This document shows positions 33,810 through 45,251 of a DNA stretch of 64,000 nt, one piece after another. The position numbers and the translations under genes were made by a program. Position 1 is the first letter of the stretch; every line of letters starts with the position of its first letter. Below the pieces are notes generated by a model, which searched no databases, was not told the DNA's origin, and worked only from the letters and a program-made list of their open reading frames with translations. The stretch covers positions 203,368-267,367 of the forward strand of contig NZ_SDPU01000001.1 of NCBI RefSeq assembly GCF_004168035.1. The letters run 5' to 3'. Source of the DNA: Nocardioides iriomotensis. Lineage in GTDB: Bacteria; Actinomycetota; Actinomycetes; Propionibacteriales; Nocardioidaceae.

Positions 33810-33860
33810 CCTCCAGGGCAGCACGACGCCCTGGAAGTGCATGACTTGGCCTGGAAGTGC
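33807..33860. repeat. Second stem and direct repeat after the VOC gene
   Basis: GCACCTCCAGGG (33807-33818) pairs with CCCTGGAAGTGC (33829-33840) with one mismatch, sharing three bases with the previous stem, so the two compete slightly. CCTGGAAGTGC occurs at 33830-33840 and again at 33850-33860, a 20-nt period. The second copy ends just before the trmB stop region. Confidence 0.6.
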
Positions 33861-33865
33861 CGGTC

Positions 33866-34585
33866 TCAGCCGACGCGCGTGTAGGCGAAGTCGTGGATGG
33901 CGCGACCCGCCTGCAGACCCTTGCGCTCGAACTTCGTGACCGGCCGCTCGTCCCAGCGCGGCACCTCGCCGCCGTCGAGCAGCGGCTCCGCGTCGAGCAC
34001 CTCGCGCATCACCTCGGCGTACTCCGCCCAGTCGGTCGCGAGCCGCCACTGCGCCCCCGGCGCGAGCCGGCTCGCGGCCAGACGCGCGAAGGCGGGGTTC
34101 ACGATCCGGCGCTTGTGGTGCTTCTTCTTCGGCCACGGGTCGGGGAAGAACGTCCAGAGCCCGGCCAGGCCGGCGGGGTCGACGAGGTTCTCCAGCGACC
34201 ACACGGCGTCGACGCCGAGCACGCGGACGTTGTCGAGGCCGGCCTCGCCGACGCGGCCGACGATGTCGGCGACGCCGGGGCGCCAGACCTCGATGGCCAG
34301 CACGTTCGTCGCCGGCCGGGTCGCGGCGAGCGCGGCCGTAGCCTCGCCGATGCCGGGACCGATCTCGACCACGAGCGGCGCCTCACGGCCGAACCAGTCG
34401 GCCAGCCGGAAGCCGGGGTCGTCGACGACCTCGTCGGGGATCCAGTAGCGCTCGCCGTACGCGTCCCACGCCACCTGGCGCGACGGGGTGAAGCGCGCGC
34501 CGCGGCGGGAATAGGTCAGCACCTCGCGCATCCGGCGGCCGTCGGCGGTGAGCTTCTGGTGCGGCCGCGCAGGGCGGACAGTCAT
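33866..34585 (-). CDS. trmB: tRNA (guanine-N7-)-methyltransferase
   Basis: 239 residues. VVEIGPGIGEATAALAATRP is the SAM-binding motif and TFFPDPWPKKKHHKRRIVNP the TrmB signature that contacts the tRNA. It makes m7G46 in the variable loop. ATG 34585 (MTVRPARPHQKLTADG) with GGAG upstream is the start; the frame is open further up, but that part is not conserved and includes the inverted repeat. It lies downstream of tuf on the same strand, but two strong stem-loops separate them. Confidence 0.95.
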   Translation of the reverse strand: MTVRPARPHQKLTADGRRMREVLTYSRRGARFTPSRQVAWDAYGERYWIPDEVVDDPGFRLADWFGREAPLVVEIGPGIGEATAALAATRPATNVLAIEVWRPGVADIVGRVGEAGLDNVRVLGVDAVWSLENLVDPAGLAGLWTFFPDPWPKKKHHKRRIVNPAFARLAASRLAPGAQWRLATDWAEYAEVMREVLDAEPLLDGGEVPRWDERPVTKFERKGLQAGRAIHDFAYTRVG

Positions 34586-34631
34586 GACGATCTCCGGTGA
34601 AGACTGCGGTCGAGGTACAGCATGGCAGTCC

Positions 34632-34700
34632 GCTGACCCGGCTCTTACCTCCCGATGGAGGAGCGGAGCAGAGGAATCGGGAGGTAAGAGCCGGGTCAGC
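34632..34700. repeat. Perfect 25-bp inverted repeat
   Basis: Bases 34632-34656 are the exact reverse complement of 34676-34700, with a 19-nt purine-rich loop. The arms begin GCTGACCCGGCTCTTACC. The repeat sits between the tuf terminator and trmB and has no T-tract. A perfect stem of this length, unshared with the adjacent tuf terminator, looks like a separate palindromic element. Confidence 0.85.
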
Positions 34701-34704
34701 GTGG

Positions 34705-34766
34705 ACAAGTAGTCACAGCACGAAGGCCCCGCAGCGCCAGCGGCGCTGCGGGGCCTTCGACTGTGA

Positions 34767-34774
<8 letters not shown>
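34705..34774 (-). terminator. tuf terminator overlapping the tuf stop codon
   Basis: The inner stem CGAAGGCCCCGCAGCGCC (34721-34738) pairs over 18 bp with 34742-34759 around an AGC loop. An outer 14-bp stem, ACAAGTAGTCACAG (34705-34718) with CTGTGACTACTTGT (34761-34774), includes the tuf stop codon (34767-34769) and last codons. It should end transcription of the str operon. Confidence 0.85.
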
Positions 34775-35960
<1,186 letters not shown>

Positions 35961-36026
35961 TTGGGGCTCCTCCTAGCTAGTTTTCTCTGACTCGTTGCTG
36001 ATGGGTTTGACGCGCGCCCGACGGAA

Positions 36027-38138
<2,112 letters not shown>

Positions 38139-38245
38139 TGGAGTTTCCCTTTGGGATCGGTGCTTGGAGCTGGTGGTTCGCCGCCGGAGCGGCGATCAGC
38201 CCGGTACGTCGGGCGGGGGTCACCCGCGACGGACCGGGCCGGGCG

Positions 38246-38716
38246 TCACCAGCGGTAGTGGGCGAAGGCCTTGTTGGACTCGGCCATCTTGTGAACGTCC
38301 TCGCGACGCTTGACCGCGGCACCGAGGCCGTTGGAGGCGTCGAGGATCTCGTTCATGAGGCGCTCGGCCATCGTCTTCTCGCGACGCTGCGACGAGTAGC
38401 CGACGAGCCAGCGCAGGGCGAGCGTCATGGAGCGCGGGCCGCGCACCTCGACCGGGACCTGGTAGGTCGCGCCACCGACACGGCGGCTGCGGACCTCGAG
38501 GGCCGGCTTCACGTTGTCGAGCGCGCGCTTCAGCGTGACGACGGGGTCGGTGCCGGTCTTCTCGCGGCAGCCCTCCAGCGCGGTGTAGACGATGCGCTGC
38601 GCGGTCTGCTTCTTGCCGTCCTTGAGGACCTTGCTGACCAGCTGGGTCACGACCTGGGAGCCGTAGACCGGGTCGACGTCGAGCGGACGCTTGGGGGCGG
38701 GACCCTTGCGAGGCAC
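38246..38716 (-). CDS. rpsG: 30S ribosomal protein S7 (uS7)
   Basis: 156 residues from GTG 38716 ([20 protein letters not shown]), the family's normal length. The GTG overlaps the rpsL stop as TAGTG, so the two are coupled. S7 organises the 30S head and, in E. coli, represses the str operon through the rpsL-rpsG junction. That intercistronic space is absent here. Confidence 0.97.
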   Translation of the reverse strand: MPRKGPAPKRPLDVDPVYGSQVVTQLVSKVLKDGKKQTAQRIVYTALEGCREKTGTDPVVTLKRALDNVKPALEVRSRRVGGATYQVPVEVRGPRSMTLALRWLVGYSSQRREKTMAERLMNEILDASNGLGAAVKRREDVHKMAESNKAFAHYRW

Positions 38717-39090
38717 TAGCTCTTCTCCTTCTTCGCGCCGTACCGGCTGCGAGCCTGCTTGCGGTTCTTCACACCCTGGGTGTCGAGGGAACCGCGGATG
38801 ATCTTGTAGCGAACACCGGGGAGGTCCTTCACACGACCGCCGCGGACGAGCACGATCGAGTGCTCCTGAAGGTTGTGGCCGACGCCCGGGATGTACGCCG
38901 TGACCTCGATGCCGCTCGACAGGCGCACACGGGCGACCTTGCGGAGGGCGGAGTTCGGCTTCTTCGGGGTGGTCGTGTAGACACGCGTGCACACGCCGCG
39001 CCGCTGGGGAGAACCCTTCAGGGCGGGCGTCTTGTTCTTCGACACCTTGTCCTGGCGGCCCTTGCGGACCAACTGGTTGATGGTGGGCAC
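38716..39090 (-). CDS. rpsL: 30S ribosomal protein S12 (uS12)
   Basis: 124 residues from GTG 39090 ([12 protein letters not shown]). Lys43 (in [13 protein letters not shown]) and Lys88 (in [13 protein letters not shown]) are the wild-type residues whose change confers streptomycin resistance elsewhere, so the genotype is streptomycin-sensitive. S12 monitors decoding. First gene of the str operon, preceded by a ~230-nt leader. Confidence 0.98.
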   Translation of the reverse strand: MPTINQLVRKGRQDKVSKNKTPALKGSPQRRGVCTRVYTTTPKKPNSALRKVARVRLSSGIEVTAYIPGVGHNLQEHSIVLVRGGRVKDLPGVRYKIIRGSLDTQGVKNRKQARSRYGAKKEKS

Positions 39091-39172
39091 CGCGTGGTTC
39101 CCCTTCGCTTTCGAGACTGAGTTTGCTTCTGTTGACGCTGCCGGGTGGAGCTGGGTCCTGCTGCCTGCGCTC

Positions 39173-39217
39173 ACCCCCGCGGTCGGGCGTGTCGCCCTGC
39201 CCATGGCACGCCGACCG
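39173..39217 (-). ncRNA. Candidate structured leader RNA of rpsL (shared with rpsJ)
   Basis: In the minus-strand RNA CGGUCGG-CGUG (39217-39207) pairs with CACG-C-CCGACCG (39191-39180), 11 pairs with one bulged C, around a 15-nt loop that can add GCC/GGC pairs. Bases 39173-39195 match the rpsJ leader (28169-28191) exactly. The element lies about 90 nt upstream of the rpsL start. Confidence 0.55.
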
Positions 39218-39328
39218 GGTTTCAAAGTGTGGGCGGCGGAGCCGGATGGAGCTGCTCACGCAGTCACGCGACCCTCGCGATGTCCGGGGGCACGCATGAT
39301 GGCCTGGCTGTCCCAGGCACGATGAAAG

Positions 39329-39357
39329 AGATTACCGGCTCGCCGAGGCAGGGTCAA
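39329..39357 (-). promoter_or_regulatory. str-operon promoter
   Basis: On the minus strand TTGACC (39357-39352) and TAATCT (39334-39329) are separated by 17 nt, a good match to the housekeeping sigma consensus. The start near 39322 gives a leader of about 230 nt before rpsL. Confidence 0.65.
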
Positions 39358-39371
39358 AACGGCCCCGAGCG

Positions 39372-42161
39372 TCATGCGGTATAGGGGATTCGTCCCGTTC
39401 GGACGGTCTCCCTGCCGCCGGCGAGAAGCTCGGCGAGGTGCATCGACCGCACCCCGGCCAGGTCGGCCAGCTGGGTGCGGCAGGAGAACCCGTCGGCGAG
39501 CACGACGGCCCCCTCCCCCGCCTGCCGTACGGCGGGCAGCAGGTGCGTCTCGGCGACCGCCACGGAGACCTCGTAGTGCCCCTGCTCGACGCCGAAGTTG
39601 CCGGCGAGCCCGCAGCAGCCGGCCACCTTCGTGACGGTCGCGCCGGTGCGCGCGAGCAGGGCCGCGTCGGCCTGCCAGCCGATGACGCTGGCGTGGTGGC
39701 AGTGCGGCTGCGCGACCACCTCGACGCCGGTGAGGTCGGGCGGGGTCCAGTCGTCCGTCTCCGCGAGCAGCTCGGCCAGCGTCCGGGTGTGCGCGACGAC
39801 GACGGGCAGCCGCGCGTCGTCGAGCAGCTCGGCGGCGTCGGTGCGCAGCGTCGCCAGGCAGGACGGCTCGAGCGCCAGGATGCGCGTGCCGGCGGCGGCG
39901 TACGGGTGCAGAACGTCCACCGTCCGCCGCAGCTGCCGGCGGGCGGGAGCGAGCTGGCCGGTGCTGACCCAGGTGAGGCCGCAGCAGGCGGGGTCCTCGA
40001 CGTACCCGACGCGCAGGCCGGCCCGGGTGAGCAGGTCGACGGCGGCCGTGGCGTGGTCAGGTGTGAAGTGCTCGGTGAACGTGTCGGCCCACACGACCAC
40101 GTCGGGGCGGTCGACGGCGGCGAGCCGGGAGCGCGCTCCGGCGGAGACCGGCGCGGGGATCGACCGGCGGCGGTCGACTCCGGCCGCCGCCTTGGCGACC
40201 CGCTGCACCAGCCCGCTGCGGAGCAGGCCGGCGCCCCCGGTGCGCGACGCGAGCCGCAGCCAGCGCGGCAGCGCGCCCAGGGCGTAGTGGCTGCGCGGCC
40301 GCAGCCGGCCGCGGTAGCGCTGGTGCAGCGCCTCGACCTTGTAGGTCGCCATGTCGATGCCGGTCGGGCAGTCGCTGGCGCAGCCCTTGCACGCCAGGCA
40401 GAGGTCGAGCGCCTCGTGCAGCTCGGGCGAGCGCCAGCCGTCGCGGACGAGCCGTCCGTCGACCATCTCCTGGAGGACGCGGGCGCGGCCGCGGGTGGAG
40501 TCCTTCTCGTCGCGGGTGGCCTCGAACGACGGGCACATCACGCCGCCCACCGGGGTGGCGACGCACTTGCCCACGCCAGTGCAGCGGTGGACCGCCTCGA
40601 CGACCGAGCCGCCGTCGTGCGCCCAGCGCAGCGCGCGGGACGGCTCCCGCAGCGGACCGGCGAGCTTGAGGTCGGACTCGGCCGGCCGGGGGTCGACGAG
40701 CACGCCGGGGTTGAGCAGCCCGTCGGGGTCGAGGACGCCCTTGGCCTGCGCGAACAGGTCGACGACCTCGGCGGGGTACATCAGCGGCAGCAGCGCCGAC
40801 CGCGCGCGGCCGTCGCCGTGCTCGCCGGACAGGGTGCCGCCGTACGACGCGACGAGGCGGGCGCCGTCGTCGAGGAAGCGCCGGAACGCCGCCGGGCCGT
40901 CGGGCTCGCGCAGGCCGAAGTCGATGCGCACGTGGACGCAGCCGTCGCCGAAGTGGCCGTAGGGGACGCCGTCGAGGCCGTGCTCGCGGAGCAGCGCGTC
41001 GAAGTCCCGCAGGTAGCGGCCCAGCCGGTCGGGCGGCACGGCGGCGTCCTCCCACCCGGCGTGCGCGGGACGGCCGAGGCTGCGTGCGGCCAGGCCGGCA
41101 CCGTCCTCGCGGATCCGCCACAGCGTCGCCTGCTCGCGGGGGTCCGCGACCACCCGCGCGTCCAGCGCACCCGCGTCGGCCACCACGGCCTCGGCCAGTG
41201 CGACCGCCTCGGCCTCGCTGTCCCCCGTGACCTCGGCGAACAGCCAGCCGCCCCCGCGGGGGAGGTCGGGCACGGTGCCGCCGCCCGCCCTGATGACGTC
41301 GGTGATCCGCTGGTCGAGGCCCTCACAGGCGACGAGCGGGTGCCCCAGCAGCCCGGGTACGGCGTCCGCCGCCTCGAACATGTCGGCGTACCCGAGCACC
41401 GCCAGCACGCGGTGCGCCGGGTCGCGCACCAGCCGGACGGTGGCGCCGAGCACGACGGCCAGCGTGCCCTCGCTGCCGACGAGGAAGCGGTCGAGCCGCC
41501 GGCCGTGCTCGGGCAGCAGCTGCTCGAGGGCGTAGCCGGAGACCTGCCGCGGGAACCGGCCGAGGTGGGTGCGGATCGTCGCGAGGTGCCGGCCGACCAG
41601 CTCGTCGAGCGCGGCGCCGGCGCGGGAGGGCGTGCCGGTGGCGATCCGCTCGCCCGCGCCGGTCACGACGTCGAGGGCCTCGACGTTGTCGGAGGTGCGG
41701 CCGTAGCCCAACGCCCGGGAGCCGCAGGCGTTGTTGCCGATCATCCCGCCGATCGTGCAGCGGGTGTGCGTCGACGGGTCGGGGCCGAACCGCAGGCCGT
41801 GCGGGGCCGCCGCGCGCTGCAGGTCGGCGTGCACGACGCCGGGGTCGACCTCGGCCGTGCCGGCCTCCGGGTCGATCGACCGCACCCGGCCGAGGTACCG
41901 GCGGGTGTCGACGACCAGGCCGGGCCCCACGGCGTTGCCGGCGATCGACGTACCCGTGCCGCGCATGGTCAACGGCGTGCCGGTCTCGCGCGCGGTGGCG
42001 ACCACGGCGAGCAGCTCGTCGACGTCGCGCGGCCGGGCCACGGCGAGCGGCGGCACGCGGTAGAGCGAGGCGTCGGAGGAGTACAGCGCGCGGGTGAGCG
42101 AGGAGTCGTCGACGTCGGCGACGCCCGCCTCGTGCAGGGCCGCGACGAGGTCAGCGGTCAC
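39372..42161 (-). CDS. FAD-linked dehydrogenase fused to Fe-S and CCG domains (YdiJ/D-lactate-type)
   Basis: 929 residues. Residues ~1-250 are a PCMH-type FAD domain (MRGTGTSIAGNAVG; CTIGGMIGNNACGSRALGYG), then the FAD-oxidase C-terminal domain. Fe-S ligands follow in CTGVGKCVATPVGGVMC and CLACKGCASDCPTG. Two CCG-type cysteine motifs (EDPACCGLTWVS, VAGCCGLAGNFG) end the protein. This one-chain layout is that of E. coli YdiJ, a D-2-hydroxyglutarate dehydrogenase, and of related D-lactate/2-hydroxyacid dehydrogenases feeding the respiratory chain. GTG start overlaps the stop of the transhydrogenase-like gene (GTGA). Confidence 0.88.
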   Translation of the reverse strand: MTADLVAALHEAGVADVDDSSLTRALYSSDASLYRVPPLAVARPRDVDELLAVVATARETGTPLTMRGTGTSIAGNAVGPGLVVDTRRYLGRVRSIDPEAGTAEVDPGVVHADLQRAAAPHGLRFGPDPSTHTRCTIGGMIGNNACGSRALGYGRTSDNVEALDVVTGAGERIATGTPSRAGAALDELVGRHLATIRTHLGRFPRQVSGYALEQLLPEHGRRLDRFLVGSEGTLAVVLGATVRLVRDPAHRVLAVLGYADMFEAADAVPGLLGHPLVACEGLDQRITDVIRAGGGTVPDLPRGGGWLFAEVTGDSEAEAVALAEAVVADAGALDARVVADPREQATLWRIREDGAGLAARSLGRPAHAGWEDAAVPPDRLGRYLRDFDALLREHGLDGVPYGHFGDGCVHVRIDFGLREPDGPAAFRRFLDDGARLVASYGGTLSGEHGDGRARSALLPLMYPAEVVDLFAQAKGVLDPDGLLNPGVLVDPRPAESDLKLAGPLREPSRALRWAHDGGSVVEAVHRCTGVGKCVATPVGGVMCPSFEATRDEKDSTRGRARVLQEMVDGRLVRDGWRSPELHEALDLCLACKGCASDCPTGIDMATYKVEALHQRYRGRLRPRSHYALGALPRWLRLASRTGGAGLLRSGLVQRVAKAAAGVDRRRSIPAPVSAGARSRLAAVDRPDVVVWADTFTEHFTPDHATAAVDLLTRAGLRVGYVEDPACCGLTWVSTGQLAPARRQLRRTVDVLHPYAAAGTRILALEPSCLATLRTDAAELLDDARLPVVVAHTRTLAELLAETDDWTPPDLTGVEVVAQPHCHHASVIGWQADAALLARTGATVTKVAGCCGLAGNFGVEQGHYEVSVAVAETHLLPAVRQAGEGAVVLADGFSCRTQLADLAGVRSMHLAELLAGGRETVRTGRIPYTA

Positions 42162-43426
42162 CAGAGCTCCAGCGACCGGGTCAGGATCGCGGTCGCGTCG
42201 TCCTCGGTGACGTCCTTGGGCGCCGTGGCCAGCAGCCGCTGCTGCTTCAGCGTGCCCTCGGCCAGCGCCGGCACGTCGGACTCGGCGTACCCGACGGCGC
42301 CGAGACCGTTGGGGATGCCGATGTCGCGCATCAGGTCGGCGAGCACGCCGGGGAGGTACTCGCGCAGATCGTCGGGCCGGTCGGAGCCGGGCGCGAGCAG
42401 CTCGGCGGCGCGCACGTGCCGCTCGGGGTCGGCGTCGAAGGTGAACCTGAAGGCCTCGGGCGCGGTCAGCGCCACCGCCATGCCGTGCGGCACCATCGCG
42501 TGGTCGTCGGGGTAGCCCTCGGGCCGGAAGTCTCGGACCCGACCGGCGACCGGGTAGGCGTTGGCGTGCGGGATGTGCACGCCCGCGTTGCCGAACCCCA
42601 TCCCGGCGAAGGTCGCGGCCAACGACATCTGGGTGCGGGCGTCCTCGTCGTCGCCGTTCTTCACGGCCTGCCGGAACGACGTGGCGAGCAGGCGCAGGGA
42701 CTTCTCGGCCCACATGTCCGCGATCGGGTTGGCGCCGCAGTAGGGGACGCGCTCCTCCGGCTGCTTGCGGGGGTACGACGTGTACGGGCGCGCCGTCCAC
42801 GACTCGAGGGCGTGGCACAGGATGTCCATGCCGGCGGCCGCGGTGACGCCGGCGGGCTGCGTCATCGTGAGCCGCGGGTCGACGACCGCCATGGTCGGCC
42901 GCAGCCGCGGGTGGCTGATCCCGCTCTTGACCTGCTGGGCCAGCACGTCGAGCACGCAGACGGTGGTGCTCTCGCTGCCGGTGCCGGTGGTGGTGGGCAC
43001 GGCGACGAGCGGCGCGAGCGGGTGGGCGGGCGACCGTCCGCCACCGACGGGTGCGTTGACGTAGTCGATGAGGTCGCCCGGGTTGGTGCACAGCAGGTCG
43101 ACGGCCTTGGCGGTGTCGATCGCGGACCCGCCGCCGACGGCCACGAAGGCGTCCCACGGCCCGGTCTCCCGCGCGTGGTCGACCGCGGCCTGGAGGCTCG
43201 CGTCGGTCGGCTCGACCCGCGACCCGTCGTACACGACGGCCTCGATGCCGAACTCCGCCATCTGGTCGGCGACCCGTTGCGGGTGACCGGTCGCGGCGAC
43301 GCCGGCGTCGGTCACGACCAGGACGCGCTTCGCCCCGGACTGCGACAGGTCGTAGCCGATCTCGTCGGACGCGCCCGGGCCGAACTTCAGCTGGGGCGCG
43401 CCGTACGTGAAGACGGTCTCCTGCAT
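42158..43426 (-). CDS. Iron-containing alcohol dehydrogenase, hydroxyacid-oxoacid transhydrogenase-like
   Basis: 422 residues. TVFTYGAPQLKFGPGASDEI, AVGGGSAIDTAKAVDLLCTN and TTTGTGSESTTVCVLD are group III ADH nucleotide-binding motifs. The metal ligands are Asp and His residues in MDILCHALESW, HIPHANAYPVAG and DDHAMVPHGMAVAL. The N-terminus and overall length fit the ADHFE1/HOT branch, which moves hydride from 4-hydroxybutyrate to 2-oxoglutarate, giving succinate semialdehyde and D-2-hydroxyglutarate. ATG 43426 overlaps the Nudix stop. The HOT assignment over a plain alcohol dehydrogenase is likely but not certain. Confidence 0.85.
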   Translation of the reverse strand: MQETVFTYGAPQLKFGPGASDEIGYDLSQSGAKRVLVVTDAGVAATGHPQRVADQMAEFGIEAVVYDGSRVEPTDASLQAAVDHARETGPWDAFVAVGGGSAIDTAKAVDLLCTNPGDLIDYVNAPVGGGRSPAHPLAPLVAVPTTTGTGSESTTVCVLDVLAQQVKSGISHPRLRPTMAVVDPRLTMTQPAGVTAAAGMDILCHALESWTARPYTSYPRKQPEERVPYCGANPIADMWAEKSLRLLATSFRQAVKNGDDEDARTQMSLAATFAGMGFGNAGVHIPHANAYPVAGRVRDFRPEGYPDDHAMVPHGMAVALTAPEAFRFTFDADPERHVRAAELLAPGSDRPDDLREYLPGVLADLMRDIGIPNGLGAVGYAESDVPALAEGTLKQQRLLATAPKDVTEDDATAILTRSLELW

Positions 43427-43926
43427 CAACGGCTCACCTCGTCGTGGTGGATGTGGGTCAGGGCGTGCCGCGCGGCCGAGAGGAGGTCCAGGCCGAGCGC
43501 CTCGTCGACGTCGACCCAGGCGGCCAGGTCCGTGGAGCTGTCGTCCTCGACGACGTGCGGCTCGACGTCGTGCGACTCCGGCGCGATCGTGGCGCGGAAG
43601 ATCAGGTGGATGCCGTGGTAGTCCTCGACCAGTCCGTCGGCCCGCGCGCCGGTGAAGTGCGTGGAGTGCACGTCCGCGAGCACGCCGGGCTCGACGCGCA
43701 GCCCGGTCTCCTCGTAGACCTCGCGGACCAGCGCCGCCCGCGGCTCCTCGCCATGGTCGATGCCACCCCCCGGCAGCGTCCAGCGACCGGGGATCCGGGT
43801 GCGGTCCGACATCCGGGTCAGCAGCACCTCGTGGCCGCGCCGCAGCAGGGCGTACGCCGCGACGCGCTGGCGCCGCGGCAGGGCGGCGTCGGCGGCGTCG
43901 GCGGGCTCGGCGGGCTCGGCGGGCAT
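43426..43926 (-). CDS. Nudix hydrolase
   Basis: 166 residues. [20 protein letters not shown] with EETGL is a complete Nudix box (GxxxxxExxxxxxxREUxEExGU), binding Mg2+ to cleave nucleoside diphosphates linked to other moieties. The N-terminal ~20 residues are a low-complexity Ala/Glu/Pro stretch. First gene of the operon with the transhydrogenase-like and FAD-FeS genes; TAGAGT ends 7 nt before the ATG, indicating a leaderless transcript. Substrate unknown. Confidence 0.9.
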   Translation of the reverse strand: MPAEPAEPADAADAALPRRQRVAAYALLRRGHEVLLTRMSDRTRIPGRWTLPGGGIDHGEEPRAALVREVYEETGLRVEPGVLADVHSTHFTGARADGLVEDYHGIHLIFRATIAPESHDVEPHVVEDDSSTDLAAWVDVDEALGLDLLSAARHALTHIHHDEVSR

Positions 43927-43932
43927 GGGGCC

Positions 43933-43938
43933 ACTCTA
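43933..43938 (-). promoter_or_regulatory. Leaderless -10 element (TAGAGT) for the Nudix operon
   Basis: On the minus strand TAGAGT (43938-43933) ends 7 nt before the Nudix ATG (43926). No Shine-Dalgarno sequence precedes the ATG. Confidence 0.5.
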
Positions 43939-44011
43939 GGGAAACCGGCGGCACCCGGGCGCGGCGCGGTGTGACCGCCACGTCGTTTCGCCCGTGAACG
44001 CGGTGGGGACC

Positions 44012-45175
44012 ATGGGACCGACGGCGACGACACCACCCACGAGGACGATGAGCACCACCACCGCCCCCGCGACAGCGACCGAGACCACGGACGCGCCAGC
44101 CCCGGCGAGCTCGCGCGACCCGTTCTTCGACAACGCCAAGCTGCTGCTGGTGACGCTGGTGGTCATCGGCCACGCCTGGGTGATGATGCCGGACGCGCCG
44201 TCGTCGTTCCCGGCCTACACCTTCCTGTACGCCTGGCACGTGCCGGCCTTCGTGATCGTGACCGGCTACCTCTCCCGCAGCTTCCGGTTCACCCGGCCGC
44301 ACCTGCGCAAGCTGGTCACCACCGTGGTGGCGCCGTACCTCGTGTTCGAGACGCTGCTCGCGACGTTCCGCATCGTCATCGGCAAGGAGTCGATGGGCAG
44401 CCCGCTCTACATCGACCCGCACTGGCCGATGTGGTACCTCGCCGTCCTGTTCCTCTGGCGGCTCGCGAAACCGTTGCTGCTGCGGGTGCCGAAGCCGCTC
44501 GTCGTCGCCGTCGTCGTCAGCCTGCTCGGCGGGCTCGTCGAGAGCGACGTCCTCGACATCTCGCGCGCCACCGGGCTGCTGCCGTTCTTCGTGCTGGGCC
44601 TGGTGTTGACCCGCGAGCACTTCGACCGACTGGCCGAGACCCGCGTGCGGGTGTGGGCGTTCGCGGCGCTCGTCCTCGCGTTCGTCGTCTCCGCGGTCGT
44701 GGCGAAGCCGATGAACGTCGAGTGGCTGTACTGGCGCTCGTCGTACGCCGCGATGAACGCCACCGTCTGGGAGGGCTTCGCCGGACGTCTCGGGATGATC
44801 CTGGTCGCCGGCGCGCTGGCCCTGGCCGCGCTGTCGCTGATGCCGCGGTCCTACCGCTGGTTCACGCCGCTCGGCGCCGCGAGCCTGGTCGTCTACCTCT
44901 GCCACGGGTTCTTCGTGAAGGCCGCGCAGTACGCCGGGGTCGGCGGCCTGGTCGAGCACGACGAGGTCACCGCGTTCGTGCTCATCACCGGTGCCGCCGT
45001 GCTGCTCGCCCTGGCGCTGGCGGCGACGCCGGTCGCGCGGCGGCTCAACAAGCTGGTCGACCCGATCAGCACCGCCACCGAGGACACCCCGGGGATGCTC
45101 GAGCCGCACCACCACCGGGTCGGCGTGGAGCAGCGGCTGGCGCTCACCCACCGCCACCCGGTGAACCGCCGCTGA
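44012..45175 (+). CDS. Membrane acyltransferase (acyltransferase-3-like)
   Basis: 387 residues, about ten membrane helices after a ~40-residue Thr/Ala-rich N-terminus. FFDNAKLLLVTLVVIGHAWV, YTFLYAWHVPAFVIVTGYLS and HWPMWYLAVLFLWRLAKPLL are typical of the fucose-4-O-acetylase/OafA branch, which acetylates cell-surface sugars from acetyl-CoA. ATG 44012 with GGTGGGG upstream is chosen; GTG 43994 and ATG 44048 are alternatives. It is divergent from the Nudix operon and lies ahead of the GH43 gene. Target glycan unknown. Confidence 0.85.
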   Translation: MGPTATTPPTRTMSTTTAPATATETTDAPAPASSRDPFFDNAKLLLVTLVVIGHAWVMMPDAPSSFPAYTFLYAWHVPAFVIVTGYLSRSFRFTRPHLRKLVTTVVAPYLVFETLLATFRIVIGKESMGSPLYIDPHWPMWYLAVLFLWRLAKPLLLRVPKPLVVAVVVSLLGGLVESDVLDISRATGLLPFFVLGLVLTREHFDRLAETRVRVWAFAALVLAFVVSAVVAKPMNVEWLYWRSSYAAMNATVWEGFAGRLGMILVAGALALAALSLMPRSYRWFTPLGAASLVVYLCHGFFVKAAQYAGVGGLVEHDEVTAFVLITGAAVLLALALAATPVARRLNKLVDPISTATEDTPGMLEPHHHRVGVEQRLALTHRHPVNRR

Positions 45176-45215
45176 CCAGCGGCCCACCGGCCGGTCGTCC
45201 CGGCGCCTCCGCCTA

Positions 45216-45229
45216 TTGCAACGTTGTAA
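45216..45229 (+). promoter_or_regulatory. LacI-family-type operator upstream of the GH43 gene
   Basis: TTGCAACGTTGTAA is a near-perfect palindrome with the central CG typical of LacI/GalR operators (6 of 7 pairs symmetric). It lies 22 bp before the ATG at 45252, in the only promoter region of the glycosidase gene. The repressor gene is not in the window. Confidence 0.6.
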
Positions 45230-45251
45230 ATCGTCGGGCAGAGTGCCGGAC

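Noticed and set aside
34586..34766. Coding frames through the tuf-trmB gap
   Set aside because: They consist of the translated 25-bp inverted repeat and the tuf terminator, with no similarity to known proteins.
38717..39259. N-terminal extension of S7 reading through rpsL
   Set aside because: It is a shifted-frame translation of rpsL; the GTG at 38716 overlapping the rpsL stop gives a standard 156-residue S7.
39372..43157. One 1261-residue frame joining the FAD-FeS dehydrogenase to upstream sequence
   Set aside because: The upstream part is an Arg-rich out-of-frame translation of the alcohol dehydrogenase gene. Homology and the GTGA overlap place the start at 42161.
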